Positions 1 through 9,203 of a DNA stretch of 64,000 nt are shown here, in pieces. This DNA comes from Paralteromonas sediminis (GTDB taxonomy: Bacteria > Pseudomonadota > Gammaproteobacteria > Enterobacterales > Alteromonadaceae). The stretch covers positions 248,001 to 312,000 of the forward strand of contig NZ_RPOK01000004.1 of assembly GCF_003820355.1 (NCBI RefSeq), written 5' to 3'. A program made the translations under genes and the position numbers. Position 1 is the stretch's first letter. Every line of letters starts with the position of its first letter. The notes below the pieces were generated by a model. The model had not been told where the DNA came from. It worked only from the letters and a program-made list of their open reading frames with translations, and made no database searches.

Positions 1-33
1 TGCGAGCAAAACAAAACTAATCTGGAGGACACC

Positions 34-1443
34 ATGTCGATAGACAAGGCACTTGAGTTGATCAAAGAAAGCGAAGCAAAATTTATTGATCTGCGCTTCA
101 CTGACACCAAAGGTAAAGAGCAGCACGTTTCTATTCCTGCTCATCAAGTAGATGAAGACTTCTTTGAAGAAGGCAAGATGTTTGATGGGTCGTCTATCGC
201 TGGTTGGAAAGGTATCAATGAATCAGACATGATTTTGATGCCTGATCCTACGTCTGCAGTTGTAGACCCCTTCGCAGAAGAAACTCAGGTTAATATCCGC
301 TGTGACATTCTTGAACCGTCAACCATGCAGGGTTACGAGCGCGACCCACGTTCTGTTGCACGTCGTGCAGAAGAATATTTGAAATCTACAGGTATCGGTG
401 ATGCGTGTTATTTCGGTCCAGAGCCAGAGTTTTTCTTGTTCGACGACGTCACCTTTCATACCGACATGGCAGGTTCTTTTTACAAGATAGATTCAACAGA
501 AGCCAAGTGGAATTCTGGTGCTGAGTACGAAGAAGGCAATATGGCTCACCGTCCGGGCGTAAAAGGCGGCTATTTCCCTGTTCCTCCGGTTGATTCAGCA
601 CACGACACCCGTGCAGCAATGTGCATGGTAATGGAAGAAATGGGCTTGGTGGTAGAAGCACATCACCACGAGGTAGCTACTGCGGGTCAAAATGAAATTG
701 CTTGTCAGTTCAACACCTTGGTAACTAAAGCTGACGAAATTCAGGTGTACAAGTATGTGGTTCACAATGTAGCTCACGCGTATGGTCAAACAGCGACCTT
801 TATGCCTAAGCCATTAGTCGGCGACAACGGCTCTGGTATGCACTGTCACCAATCTATATCGAAAGATGGCAAAAACGTCTTTGCGGGTGACAAGTACGCA
901 GGCCTCTCTGACGAAGCACTTTACTACATTGGTGGTATTATCAAGCACGCACGCGCTATCAATGCATTCTCTAATGCATCGACTAACAGCTATAAGCGTT
1001 TGGTGCCTGGTTTTGAAGCACCTGTTATGCTTGCATATTCTGCACGTAACCGCTCTGCTTCAATTCGTATTCCTTATGTTACCAGCGATAAAGCACGTCG
1101 TATTGAAGTGCGCTTCCCTGACCCGACAGCCAACCCATACCTTGCATTTACAGCAATGCTAATGGCTGGCCTAGATGGGATTAAAAACAAGATTCACCCT
1201 GGCGATTCAATGGACAAAGATCTCTATGATTTGCCTGCCGAGGAAGCGGCGGAAATCCCAACAGTGGCAAGCTCATTGGAGCAGGCACTTGAAGCACTTG
1301 ACAGTGACCGTGATTTCCTTAAAGCCGGTGGTGTAATGACCGATGACATGATTGATGCGTACATCGCACTTAAAGCTGAAGAAGTTGAGAAGCTAAACAT
1401 GACTACTCACCCTGTAGAGTTTGACATGTACTACAGCGTGTAA
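34..1443 (+). CDS. glnA: Glutamine synthetase type I
   Basis: Makes glutamine from glutamate, ammonia and ATP in the cytoplasm; it is the main ammonium-assimilating enzyme. The 469-residue length is usual for bacterial GSI. The N-terminal beta-grasp domain has the DGSS segment, and the catalytic domain has the glutamate and ATP ligands ([35 protein letters not shown]). Tyr398 in the LYDLPAEE segment matches the adenylylated Tyr397 of the enterobacterial enzyme, so activity is probably controlled by GlnE. The ATG follows a good ribosome binding site (GGAGG at about 22-26). The promoter lies outside the window. A strong terminator follows, so the downstream ntrBC genes probably rely largely on their own promoter. 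Confidence 0.98.
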   Translation: MSIDKALELIKESEAKFIDLRFTDTKGKEQHVSIPAHQVDEDFFEEGKMFDGSSIAGWKGINESDMILMPDPTSAVVDPFAEETQVNIRCDILEPSTMQGYERDPRSVARRAEEYLKSTGIGDACYFGPEPEFFLFDDVTFHTDMAGSFYKIDSTEAKWNSGAEYEEGNMAHRPGVKGGYFPVPPVDSAHDTRAAMCMVMEEMGLVVEAHHHEVATAGQNEIACQFNTLVTKADEIQVYKYVVHNVAHAYGQTATFMPKPLVGDNGSGMHCHQSISKDGKNVFAGDKYAGLSDEALYYIGGIIKHARAINAFSNASTNSYKRLVPGFEAPVMLAYSARNRSASIRIPYVTSDKARRIEVRFPDPTANPYLAFTAMLMAGLDGIKNKIHPGDSMDKDLYDLPAEEAAEIPTVASSLEQALEALDSDRDFLKAGGVMTDDMIDAYIALKAEEVEKLNMTTHPVEFDMYYSV

Positions 1444-1460
1444 AAGGTATAACACACAAT

Positions 1461-1488
1461 AAGCCCGGATAAACCCGGGCTTTTTTTT
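1461..1488 (+). terminator. Rho-independent terminator of glnA
   Basis: A GC-rich stem (AAGCCCGG with CCGGGCTT, short A-rich loop) is followed by eight T residues. It starts 17 bases after the glnA stop codon. Confidence 0.92.
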
Positions 1489-1573
1489 GCTCAAAAAAGC
1501 TTCGCACGTACAGTGACAGTTGTGGTAGTTTAGTTTATGTTGGTACTAGTAGGGAATGAGTTGGAAGTGTTAT

Positions 1574-2110
1574 ATGAATGCGGTCAAAGGTAAATCAACA
1601 GCAATTATTTTGTTAGTGGCACTGGCCACATTCTCTGTCAGTGCACAGGTCATCTACAAAATTGTCCAAGAAGACGGTACCGTGCTCTACACTGATCAGC
1701 CCATTCCAGGCGCAGAACCGCTCGACTTGAGTGAAGTGAACAGTGCTGTTATGCCAAGGTTGGCCACCCCGCCATCGCAATCTTCAAACACAGAGCAACC
1801 TGAAGGTGAAAGCTATAAGATAGAAGTTGTATCCCCTGCACCTGAAACAACGGTAAGAGATAATCAGGGGAGGATAGCAATTACTGCCCGTCTATCTCCT
1901 ACTGCTAATGGTCAATTCCATTTATGGTTGAACAATCAGAAAGTAGGAAGCCAAACCAGTGGCTCTTTTATGGTTGAAGGATTAAATCGCGGAGCGCATA
2001 CATTTTTTGTTACCGCAACTGACAATACAGGCAAGACTCTTGCATCATCTGACCCACAGACATTTTACATGCATCAAGCGTCGGCATTGGTCAATTCGGG
2101 CAACCGTTAA
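1574..2110 (+). CDS. DUF4124 domain secreted protein
   Basis: Function unknown. A signal peptide (hydrophobic IILLVALATF, cleavage near SVSA-Q) is followed by a DUF4124 motif (VIYKIVQEDGTVLYTDQPIPGAE), then a low-complexity Pro/Ser/Thr linker and a C-terminal beta-rich Ig-like segment of about 90 residues. DUF4124 proteins are periplasmic or envelope-associated, and a gene of this type often sits between glnA and ntrB in gammaproteobacteria. I prefer the ATG at 1574 because GGAAG lies seven bases upstream; the ATG at 1556 would overlap its own ribosome binding site and place six extra residues before the signal peptide. Confidence 0.8.
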   Translation: MNAVKGKSTAIILLVALATFSVSAQVIYKIVQEDGTVLYTDQPIPGAEPLDLSEVNSAVMPRLATPPSQSSNTEQPEGESYKIEVVSPAPETTVRDNQGRIAITARLSPTANGQFHLWLNNQKVGSQTSGSFMVEGLNRGAHTFFVTATDNTGKTLASSDPQTFYMHQASALVNSGNR

Positions 2111-2157
2111 TAAGGGTTCTTTGGGATCTTAACTAACCATAATGGCGACGCATGATC

Positions 2158-2163
2158 TATAAT
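2158..2163 (+). promoter_or_regulatory. -10 element of the ntrBC promoter
   Basis: TATAAT, a perfect sigma-70 -10 hexamer, lies 33 bases before the preferred ntrB start. No good -35 hexamer is seen at 17 bp, which would suit a promoter held low or dependent on context. Transcription would begin at about 2169-2171, inside the NtrC-type box. Confidence 0.55.
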
Positions 2164-2179
2164 GCACCAATATAGTGCA
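2163..2179 (+). promoter_or_regulatory. NtrC-type operator over the ntrB promoter
   Basis: The 17-bp sequence TGCACCAATATAGTGCA fits the NtrC consensus (TGCACCA-N3-TGGTGCA) with one mismatch and has perfect TGCAC/GTGCA ends. It abuts the -10 hexamer and covers the likely transcription start. In enterobacteria NtrC represses the glnL promoter from a similar site, so autorepression is inferred here. Confidence 0.75.
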
Positions 2180-2196
2180 TGGGTTATGGGGCAAAT

Positions 2197-3279
2197 ATGT
2201 GCGAAGCCGATATCGAGTTAACAGCATTACTCGATAGTTTACATACCGCTATTGTAGTGGTGAACGAATCCCTTCATATTCAGTACGCAAACCATGCTGG
2301 CCTCGCATTATTTGAGACGGGCTTCAAACAACTTTGCGACCATCCTCTTACTGACTTCTTTCGTCCTGAAACAATTAACGCGTCTCGCTTGAAAGCAGCA
2401 CTTCGTAAAGGAGAAGATTTCACAGAGAATGAAGTGACATTGCTATTTAAAGAGCAACGAATGGTGCTGGCTGACCTTACGGTAACGAATATGCGCCTCA
2501 AAGATGAACCCATGCTTATGTTCGAAGTAAAGAAAGTTGATAAGCAGAAGCGGATATCAAGAGAAAATCAACAAAATGCGCAGCATTTTGCCGCACGTGA
2601 GCTTATTCGCGGTCTTGCTCATGAGATCAAAAATCCACTTGGCGGCATTAGGGGGGCAGCACAGTTATTAGAAAAAGAACTCAGTCCACAGCAGGCAGAA
2701 TTTACCCAGTTGATCGTAGAGCAGTCAGACCGCTTGCGGGCTTTGGTTGACCGGTTGCTCGGCCCCAATTCGCTGCCCACGATGCAGTGGTGCAATATCC
2801 ACGAAGCCATCGAAAAGGTCCGGACCCTTATTTCAGCTGAAGTGGGGAACAAAATTCAGGTGATAAGAGACTACGACCCCAGTATTCCCATGGTCTGCGT
2901 AGATACAGATATGATTCAGCAGGCGGTGCTAAATATTGCTCGCAACAGCATTCAAGCTATAAAACAGGCCAATATCAACCACCCTAAAATTAGGCTTGTT
3001 ACCCGCGTAGACAGACAAGTCACGATCCACGGTGAACGCTATCCTTTAGTAGCAAAAGTCAAAGTCATAGATAACGGGCCCGGTATTCCTTTGGATATCC
3101 GCGACACTCTGTTTTATCCCATGGTAACAACAAAAGAAAATGGCAGTGGTTTAGGTTTGTCTATTGCGCAGACATTGGTTAACCACCACAGCGGAAAAAT
3201 AGACGTAGAGAGCCGCCCTGGTTTCACGGCATTTGTTCTCTATTTACCCATAAAAAAACAGGAACAACCCTATGAGTAA
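2197..3279 (+). CDS. glnL: Nitrogen regulation sensor kinase NtrB
   Basis: Cytosolic histidine kinase/phosphatase that sets NtrC phosphorylation according to PII (GlnB). An N-terminal PAS domain (roughly residues 10-110) is followed by the H box LAHEIKNPLGG, an N box (NIARNSIQAI), G1 (DNGPGIP) and G2 (GSGLGLSIA). There are no membrane segments, as expected for NtrB. I chose the ATG at 2197, not 2179, because a TGGGG ribosome binding site lies just upstream and because 2179 would fall almost on the predicted transcription start. The gene overlaps ntrC by 8 bp, indicating translational coupling. Confidence 0.95.
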   Translation: MCEADIELTALLDSLHTAIVVVNESLHIQYANHAGLALFETGFKQLCDHPLTDFFRPETINASRLKAALRKGEDFTENEVTLLFKEQRMVLADLTVTNMRLKDEPMLMFEVKKVDKQKRISRENQQNAQHFAARELIRGLAHEIKNPLGGIRGAAQLLEKELSPQQAEFTQLIVEQSDRLRALVDRLLGPNSLPTMQWCNIHEAIEKVRTLISAEVGNKIQVIRDYDPSIPMVCVDTDMIQQAVLNIARNSIQAIKQANINHPKIRLVTRVDRQVTIHGERYPLVAKVKVIDNGPGIPLDIRDTLFYPMVTTKENGSGLGLSIAQTLVNHHSGKIDVESRPGFTAFVLYLPIKKQEQPYE

Positions 3280-4696
3280 TGCAAGGTCCTGGGAACCCGT
3301 GTGGATTGTCGATGATGACAGCTCTATACGATGGGTTTTACAAAAGGCACTTCAGGCAGCAAACATCGAATGCGTTACCTTTGAAAATCCGCAGGATGTG
3401 TTGCTTCAACTGGATGCAGGACAAAGCCCTGAAGTTATTATTTCTGACATTAGAATGCCTCAGCAAGATGGCATGTCCTTGATGAAGGACATCCACCAGC
3501 AATATCCACACATTCCTATTATTATCATGACCGCGCATTCGGACTTGGACAGTGCGGTAAAAGCCTACCAAAAAGGTGCTTTTGAATACCTGCCAAAGCC
3601 CTTTGACATCGACGAAGCCGTTTCACTGACGCAGCGCGCATTGGCTCATGCCAGAGAAAATAAACAGACTATAGCCCCTGAAGAACACAGTAGCCAAACG
3701 GAAATTATTGGTGAGGCACCGGCCATGCAGGAGGTTTTTCGTGCAATTGGGCGTCTTTCTCGTTCATCAATCAGCGTATTAATAAATGGTCAATCGGGTA
3801 CCGGTAAAGAACTGGTTGCCCAAGCATTGCACCGTCACAGCCCCAGAAATAAGCAACCCTTCATAGCGTTGAACATGGCGGCAATACCGGCTGATTTGGT
3901 GGAATCAGAGTTGTTTGGTCATGAGAAAGGGGCATTTACGGGGGCTCAGAATGCACGGCAAGGCCGCTTTGAGCAGGCCGATGGTGGAACCTTATTTCTC
4001 GACGAAATTGGAGACATGCCGCTTGATGTACAAACGAGATTGTTACGGGTACTCGCAGACGGTCAGTTCTATCGCGTGGGAGGGCACCAACCCGTTAGTG
4101 TTAATGTGCGTATTATTGCCGCAACACACCAAAATCTAGAAAAACGCGTCGCTGATGGTAAGTTCAGAGAAGACTTATTTCATCGTCTGAATGTTATCCG
4201 AATACATATTCCATCACTGGCTCAACGCAAAGAGGACATTCCGCTACTCGCTGACCATTTCTTGCGTGTTGCGGCAAAAGAGCTCGAAGTAGAAGCTAAA
4301 ATACTCAATAGCGAAACCAAGAAGCTGCTGATGCAGATCCCTTGGCCCGGAAACGTACGTCAGTTAGAAAATGTATGTCGATGGCTAACTGTAATGGCAA
4401 GTGGTCAGGAGGTTTTACCACACGATTTACCTCCGGAAATTTATACAGAGAGTACCCCGCCTCCAGAGCACAGCAATACTGATGGCTGGCCGTCTTTGCT
4501 GGCAAAATGGGCAGATGCTGAGCTCGCTTCAGGAAAGGACAATATTCTCAACAACGCAAGCTATACTTTTGAAAAAGTATTGCTGGAACGCGCACTTCAA
4601 TATACCCGAGGACACAAACAAGAAGCGGCAAAGCGATTGGGATGGGGCCGAAACACCCTTACTAGGAAGTTAAAAGAGCTCGACTTTCCCAGTTGA
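3272..4696 (+). CDS. glnG: Nitrogen regulation response regulator NtrC
   Basis: Sigma-54 activator of nitrogen-limitation genes. The receiver domain has phospho-acceptor Asp59 (ISDIRMP), the acid pair DDD near residue 14, and Lys in the LPKPFD loop. The AAA+ domain (about 140-380) has Walker A GQSGTGKE, the sigma-54 contacting GAFTGA loop, Walker [12 protein letters not shown] and an arginine-rich C-terminal part. A Fis-type helix-turn-helix ([20 protein letters not shown]) ends the protein. The 474-residue length is standard. It overlaps ntrB and ends 10 bp from a convergent gene, with no obvious terminator between them. Confidence 0.97.
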   Translation: MSNARSWEPVWIVDDDSSIRWVLQKALQAANIECVTFENPQDVLLQLDAGQSPEVIISDIRMPQQDGMSLMKDIHQQYPHIPIIIMTAHSDLDSAVKAYQKGAFEYLPKPFDIDEAVSLTQRALAHARENKQTIAPEEHSSQTEIIGEAPAMQEVFRAIGRLSRSSISVLINGQSGTGKELVAQALHRHSPRNKQPFIALNMAAIPADLVESELFGHEKGAFTGAQNARQGRFEQADGGTLFLDEIGDMPLDVQTRLLRVLADGQFYRVGGHQPVSVNVRIIAATHQNLEKRVADGKFREDLFHRLNVIRIHIPSLAQRKEDIPLLADHFLRVAAKELEVEAKILNSETKKLLMQIPWPGNVRQLENVCRWLTVMASGQEVLPHDLPPEIYTESTPPPEHSNTDGWPSLLAKWADAELASGKDNILNNASYTFEKVLLERALQYTRGHKQEAAKRLGWGRNTLTRKLKELDFPS

Positions 4697-4706
4697 TTAA
4701 CCGGCT

Positions 4707-5840
4707 TTATCGGGTCAGTAACTTGGTCATAGCAACATTAAAGTGCCGCATCCATTTCATACTAAATTGCCCTTTGGCAGAGCGGTTAATTTCAATGACC
4801 GCTTTTTTGCGCGCCATGGGCTTGTCATTATGGGCTCTGGGATGCGTCATCGCATCAAAGGTATCTAGGATCGCGAGAAGTTTGGCCCCATCACACATTT
4901 CTTCGTCTTTGATCCCCAGCGGATAACCAGAGCCATCGGCTCTTTCGTGCACCTGTAGCACAATTTTACGTGCCACGTCCCACTGGTTTAAATGTTCCAG
5001 TAGGCGCGAACTCTTGTAGACATGAGAACGCATCAAGTTAAATTCGGTGTCTGAATATGAGCCTTCTTTGTGCAGTAACTTTAAGGGCATAAACGCCATA
5101 CCAAAGTCGTGCACATATGACGCCACCGCCAACTGGTCCTCTTCAATAGGCTTACCTGCCACTTGGTTGATTAACAGCGCCATTTTCGCAATTCTATCAC
5201 CGCGCCCTCGCCAAAAGTTTGAGCGTTTTTCAATCACCTGCATCATGTCGCGGAAAAACAAAATGTCCATTTGCTTTTCTGCGCTAATATCTTTTGGTAT
5301 ACCAGTTTTAGACAACGTCAAGCCGTCATCAGCTGTTTTAATTTCCAACCCATCTTTGGTTTCATCGACAATGAGTGACGGGTTTAATACTTTGACTGCG
5401 TCTATCAGTCTCTTTTCGTGCTCATCGCGGTTTTCAGGTGTAATCTGCTTTATGGCTTCAACTAAATCTGCCTGCAATACGTCGTCATATTCAGCCACCC
5501 CGCGACTCATGATCCCTTCAACAAAGTGTTTGACGATATCCATTGTCTGTAAAACTAAATCCGACAATAAACTACTGTATTCCATCTGTCCTTTGCGCAG
5601 ATAATCCAGCAAATCTTCCATATGCTGCAATAAGGGGATCATGGGAGAAAACCCAACAAGACCAAGATCGCCTTTAATGGTGTGGACCGACCTGAAAAGA
5701 GCCCGCTGTAATTCGTTGTCTTCCGGTCTGAGTTCTAACTCAATGAGTGTTTGTTCACTAGACTCGTAGAGTTCATTTATTTCCTCAATTAAGTCATTGA
5801 GAATGTCATCTTCGAGATCTTCTGGACGAAATGTCTGCAT
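4707..5840 (-). CDS. Hpt domain fused to HD-GYP-like domain
   Basis: Residues 5-95 form a histidine phosphotransfer (Hpt) domain with His53 in SVHTIKGDLGLVGF. Residues about 205-345 form an HD-type phosphohydrolase domain: His244-Asp245 (VHDFG), RSH at 271-273, VHER at 297-300 and DGSGYP at 302-307, the hallmark of HD-GYP c-di-GMP phosphodiesterases. The canonical HDIGK is HDFGM here, so the lysine after the HD pair is absent and activity is uncertain. No membrane segment or signal peptide is visible. An Hpt in front of an HD-GYP suggests a phosphorelay output that adjusts c-di-GMP; the donor kinase is unknown, although an orphan hybrid kinase lies 3.4 kb away (at 9200). Confidence 0.8.
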   Translation of the reverse strand: MQTFRPEDLEDDILNDLIEEINELYESSEQTLIELELRPEDNELQRALFRSVHTIKGDLGLVGFSPMIPLLQHMEDLLDYLRKGQMEYSSLLSDLVLQTMDIVKHFVEGIMSRGVAEYDDVLQADLVEAIKQITPENRDEHEKRLIDAVKVLNPSLIVDETKDGLEIKTADDGLTLSKTGIPKDISAEKQMDILFFRDMMQVIEKRSNFWRGRGDRIAKMALLINQVAGKPIEEDQLAVASYVHDFGMAFMPLKLLHKEGSYSDTEFNLMRSHVYKSSRLLEHLNQWDVARKIVLQVHERADGSGYPLGIKDEEMCDGAKLLAILDTFDAMTHPRAHNDKPMARKKAVIEINRSAKGQFSMKWMRHFNVAMTKLLTR

Positions 5841-5995
5841 AAAAGCTACTCATCTAATGGGGTTATTTTCACTGTATCGTTTTTTTGCGAACAGGTCTTT
5901 AACTTAATATAGGGTCTTATCTTGAAATACGCATTGTTAAACGTAAAGTAGCGCTGGCAGAGCCATGCGTAAATCGCTATACTTCGCCAAAAATT

Positions 5996-6724
5996 TTGAG
6001 CGTACACGTGTTAGCTTTACTTAGAATCATTCTTATTGCCATTGGTTTTTTAGTGGTCAACATCATTGTTTTGGCCGCGTGTATAGTGCGGCCTTTTCAT
6101 AGGAACAATGTTCACTTTGCTGGACAGATGTACTCCCAAATCTCCACCATACTGGGTATAAAAATAGAAATAGAAGTGGATGAGGCGGTAAAAAAAGACG
6201 AAAAATACGTCTACATCGCAAATCATCAGAACAGTTATGACATTTTTACAATTTGTCGGGCAGCACAACCCGGTGTAGTCACAATAGGGAAAAAGAGTCT
6301 TAAGTGGATCCCAATATTTGGTCAGGTTTATTTTCTCTCTGGCAACATCATGATTGACCGTGGAAATTCGGGTAAAGCGAAAAACACCTTGTCTGTCGCA
6401 GCGCGAAAAATTAAAGAAAAAGGGTTATCAGTATGGATGTTTCCAGAGGGAACACGAAGCTATGGCAGAGGCCTTTTACCTTTTAAATCGGGTGCCTTTC
6501 GTCTGGCATTAGAGACCGATGAACCAGTAGTGATGGTGTGTGCGAGTGATACCCATAAAAAGATACAACTCAATCGCTGGGATAATGGCACCATATACAT
6601 TCGCATATGCGCCCCAGAAAAAATAGACCAATCAAAAACACCGCGAGAATGGTCTGAATATTTTCATGCAAAAATGCAGGCAGAACTTGCTAAACTTAAT
6701 GCAAGAGAAAACACAAAGGTGTAA
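5996..6724 (+). CDS. plsC: 1-acylglycerol-3-phosphate acyltransferase
   Basis: Inner-membrane enzyme that converts lysophosphatidate to phosphatidate in phospholipid synthesis. An N-terminal hydrophobic helix (LLRIILIAIGFLVVNIIVLA) precedes the acyltransferase motifs NHQNSYD (catalytic NHX4D) and FPEGTRS (glycerophosphate binding). The 242-residue length is normal. The start is TTG at 5996; a GTG at 6008 (giving MLALLRII) is an equally plausible start. rraB follows after 3 bp, so the two are probably cotranscribed. Confidence 0.93.
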   Translation: MSVHVLALLRIILIAIGFLVVNIIVLAACIVRPFHRNNVHFAGQMYSQISTILGIKIEIEVDEAVKKDEKYVYIANHQNSYDIFTICRAAQPGVVTIGKKSLKWIPIFGQVYFLSGNIMIDRGNSGKAKNTLSVAARKIKEKGLSVWMFPEGTRSYGRGLLPFKSGAFRLALETDEPVVMVCASDTHKKIQLNRWDNGTIYIRICAPEKIDQSKTPREWSEYFHAKMQAELAKLNARENTKV

Positions 6725-6727
6725 ACC

Positions 6728-7090
6728 ATGTCGCAGTTTGATGAAAGAGAAGAATGGTACGAATTTAATAACGAAACGGTTGAAGCCCTGCTAGCAGATG
6801 GCAGTCAAGAGGATGCAACTTATACCATGGAGCATCACCTTGCGAGCAGCAACTTTGAATTATTGGAAAAAGCGGCTGTGGATGCCTTCAAGGCTGGTTT
6901 TGAAGTGACTGATGCTGAGGAACTGATGCTTGATGATGGTGGTATGGTGTTTTGTTTTGACGCCATTGCCGAACGCACCTTGAACCTGGACACGTTAAAA
7001 AATGACACAGACGCACTGCTGAAAATCGCAGATAAGCACAAGGTACACTACGATGGCTGGGGTACTTATTTTATTCCCACCGAAGACTAA
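6728..7090 (+). CDS. rraB: RNase E inhibitor RraB
   Basis: Small acidic cytosolic protein that binds the C-terminal half of RNase E and changes degradosome composition and mRNA decay. The family segments [31 protein letters not shown] and the C-terminal YDGWGTYF are all present. At 120 residues it is shorter than the E. coli protein (138) because it lacks the acidic tail. It follows plsC by 3 bp. Confidence 0.93.
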   Translation: MSQFDEREEWYEFNNETVEALLADGSQEDATYTMEHHLASSNFELLEKAAVDAFKAGFEVTDAEELMLDDGGMVFCFDAIAERTLNLDTLKNDTDALLKIADKHKVHYDGWGTYFIPTED

Positions 7091-7104
7091 ATGCATTCAC
7101 TTGG

Positions 7105-7133
7105 CCCTCACGCACTGAGGGTCATTCATTTTT
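7105..7133 (+). terminator. Probable terminator after plsC-rraB
   Basis: CCCTCA and TGAGGG form a 6-bp stem (plus flanking G-C and G-T pairs) with a 5-base loop. The T-run (TTTTT at about 7129-7133) starts eight bases after the stem, so efficiency may be modest. Confidence 0.55.
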
Positions 7134-7209
7134 GATTCACAAACGAATCACTTACTATTCAGGCTGAGAAACGCATAGTCAGATTCACACTGAAAAGGAG
7201 AATCCGACT

Positions 7210-7878
7210 ATGAAAGCACCATTCACTGCTATTGTTTGCGCCTTACTGCTTTTTCTTATGGCACCCGCATCAGCCAATGATGTAAAGGTCAACGCACAAA
7301 TACCGACAGTGACAAATACGCAGAAGTCCGCGCTTAAACCTTTGCCATCGACAAAAGTTGTTAGCCAGGCTCAATCACAAACCGCGGCGGCACAAAGTGA
7401 CTACTGGTTTCACGACACTTGGCTCACGTTAACGCGTGACAGAGACCATGATGGTTATGCATCGTCGTTCTCACTAACCTTAGATATAGACACCGTTTTC
7501 AGTGACTCAGAGGTTTACGCCGTTGTTTACCTTGGCGACGACGACCACTATACATCGCTATATGAGACTAGCGTATTTGAGATCTATGGTAATAGCAGCA
7601 GTGACACTATTACTCTCGACATCGATTTATTGACCGGCTACCCGACCAGAGACTATGACATACTGATTGAAATATACGATGCTTACTCGAATGTGCTACT
7701 CGCTTACAACAATCTCTATGACGATGCCGACCTTGGTTATCAGCCTTTGGAAAGCAGTAACTTTGACGTGGAGTATTATCAGCAGAGTCTGGTTGTCGAA
7801 CATCACGGGGGCGCATTTTCATTGCTTTTCGTGGGAAGCTTGTTGCTGCCATTAGTTTTATTCCGCACCAAACCCTGA
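7210..7878 (+). CDS. Choice-anchor H family surface protein
   Basis: Secreted protein of unknown function. The signal peptide (MKAPFTAIVCALLLFLMAPASA) is followed by a Thr/Ser/Gln-rich linker and a beta-rich, very acidic central domain (DDDHY, DADLGY, many Asp-Tyr pairs). The C terminus has Gly200-Gly201, a hydrophobic helix (FSLLFVGSLLLPLVLF) and a short basic end (RTKP). This tripartite tail resembles GlyGly-CTERM, the rhombosortase processing signal, and the whole protein resembles the choice-anchor H family, in which homologous bodies carry alternative sorting tails. A good ribosome binding site (AAAAGGAGA) precedes the ATG. It is monocistronic. Confidence 0.75.
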   Translation: MKAPFTAIVCALLLFLMAPASANDVKVNAQIPTVTNTQKSALKPLPSTKVVSQAQSQTAAAQSDYWFHDTWLTLTRDRDHDGYASSFSLTLDIDTVFSDSEVYAVVYLGDDDHYTSLYETSVFEIYGNSSSDTITLDIDLLTGYPTRDYDILIEIYDAYSNVLLAYNNLYDDADLGYQPLESSNFDVEYYQQSLVVEHHGGAFSLLFVGSLLLPLVLFRTKP

Positions 7879-7940
7879 TTTTCTAACCTATCTGGGCTAT
7901 AACATTGTTAAGGACGAACCATATATAAGTATTTGGCAAA

Positions 7941-9203
7941 GTGACCAGCCGCAGACGATTTGTAAAATCCATATTATCAGTTCTTGCCAGCGGCGCTCTC
8001 CCCGCTGGCATTTCGCCCTTTGCCATTGGCAAAGAACGGCCTACGTTAAGGGTATTGGGCACTCACGTCACACTTCAGGAAACGCTGCGCCAATACGCAA
8101 TGCAGGATCTTGGCATCAACATTGTCTTTGAACCCAAAGGCAGTGCGGCAGTGCTACAAATAGCAGCAACCCAACCCGAATCATTCGACTTATATGAACA
8201 GTGGTCAAATAGTATGCAGGTGCTGTGGCGCGCTGGTGCTATTCAACCCATAGAAAAAAAACGTTTGACCTACTGGGATGAAATTAATGCACTAACCAAA
8301 ACAGGAAAGTTAACCAAAAGCGCCAATATTGGTGCAGGTGACGCGCCATACCGGCTACTGAATGTTCAGGACGATGGTAGCCTCGGAAAGCAACATACTG
8401 ACCTTATCAGTTTTTTACCCTACGTACACAATGTAGACTCCTTTGGCTACAACACAGCCTTTGTCGATATGGGCATAGAGTATGAAACGGAAAGCTGGGG
8501 TTGGCTGCTTGATGCTCAATATTCCAACCTTGTAGCCATTGTTAACGCGCCTACTATAGGCTTATTTGATTTAGCATTAGCTGCTCAAGCCAAAGGCTTC
8601 ATCACCTTTAATGATATCGGTGCGATTACACGAACAGAATTAGATGAGCTTTTTACCATTTTAATTGAACTCAAACAGACCGACCATTTCAGCGGGTTTT
8701 GGACATCGGTTCCAGAATCAGTTGAGTTTATGCGCTCGGGACGGGTAGTCATTGAGAGTATGTTCTCTCCTGCGGTGTCTGACCTAAGAGCTAACAACAT
8801 AGATGTTCGATTCGCGGCGCCCAAAGAGGGCTATCGAGGCTGGCATGGTGTGATGTGCTTGTCATCAAAAACAGAGGGGCGCGTAAAAGATGCAGCGTAT
8901 GAATACATGAACTGGTGGCTATCAGGTTGGCCTGGCGCCTTTATTGCCCGGCAGGGCTACTATATTTCTAATCCTCAAAGGGCATCCAAATACCTTAGCC
9001 CCAGTGAATGGGATTACTGGTATGGCGGATTGCCTGCTGACAGTGATCTGAAAGGTCCTACTGGTCAGGTAACCGTAAAAAAAGGGGAAACACGAACTGG
9101 CGGCAGCTATGAAAAACGACTGAGTAATATAGCGGTATGGAATACGGTAATGCCTACTTATGAATACAGTTTACAGAAATGGTATGAGTTCATAACCGCA
9201 TGA
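7941..9203 (+). CDS. Periplasmic solute-binding protein, PotD-like
   Basis: Type II periplasmic-binding fold related to the polyamine/iron-binding extracellular solute-binding family. The N terminus has a Tat-like RRRFVKS motif followed by a hydrophobic stretch, suggesting folded export. No ABC permease or ATPase is nearby. Instead the stop overlaps the start of a hybrid sensor kinase by 4 bp, so this protein probably serves as a ligand-binding co-sensor, as NspS does for MbaA or TorT for TorS. The start is GTG. The ligand cannot be told from sequence; a polyamine-like compound is only an inference from family. Confidence 0.8.
   Translation: MTSRRRFVKSILSVLASGALPAGISPFAIGKERPTLRVLGTHVTLQETLRQYAMQDLGINIVFEPKGSAAVLQIAATQPESFDLYEQWSNSMQVLWRAGAIQPIEKKRLTYWDEINALTKTGKLTKSANIGAGDAPYRLLNVQDDGSLGKQHTDLISFLPYVHNVDSFGYNTAFVDMGIEYETESWGWLLDAQYSNLVAIVNAPTIGLFDLALAAQAKGFITFNDIGAITRTELDELFTILIELKQTDHFSGFWTSVPESVEFMRSGRVVIESMFSPAVSDLRANNIDVRFAAPKEGYRGWHGVMCLSSKTEGRVKDAAYEYMNWWLSGWPGAFIARQGYYISNPQRASKYLSPSEWDYWYGGLPADSDLKGPTGQVTVKKGETRTGGSYEKRLSNIAVWNTVMPTYEYSLQKWYEFITA

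Noticed and set aside
5047-5604. 185-codon frame opposite the Hpt/HD gene
   Set aside because: Ser/Cys-rich antisense shadow with no domain pattern.
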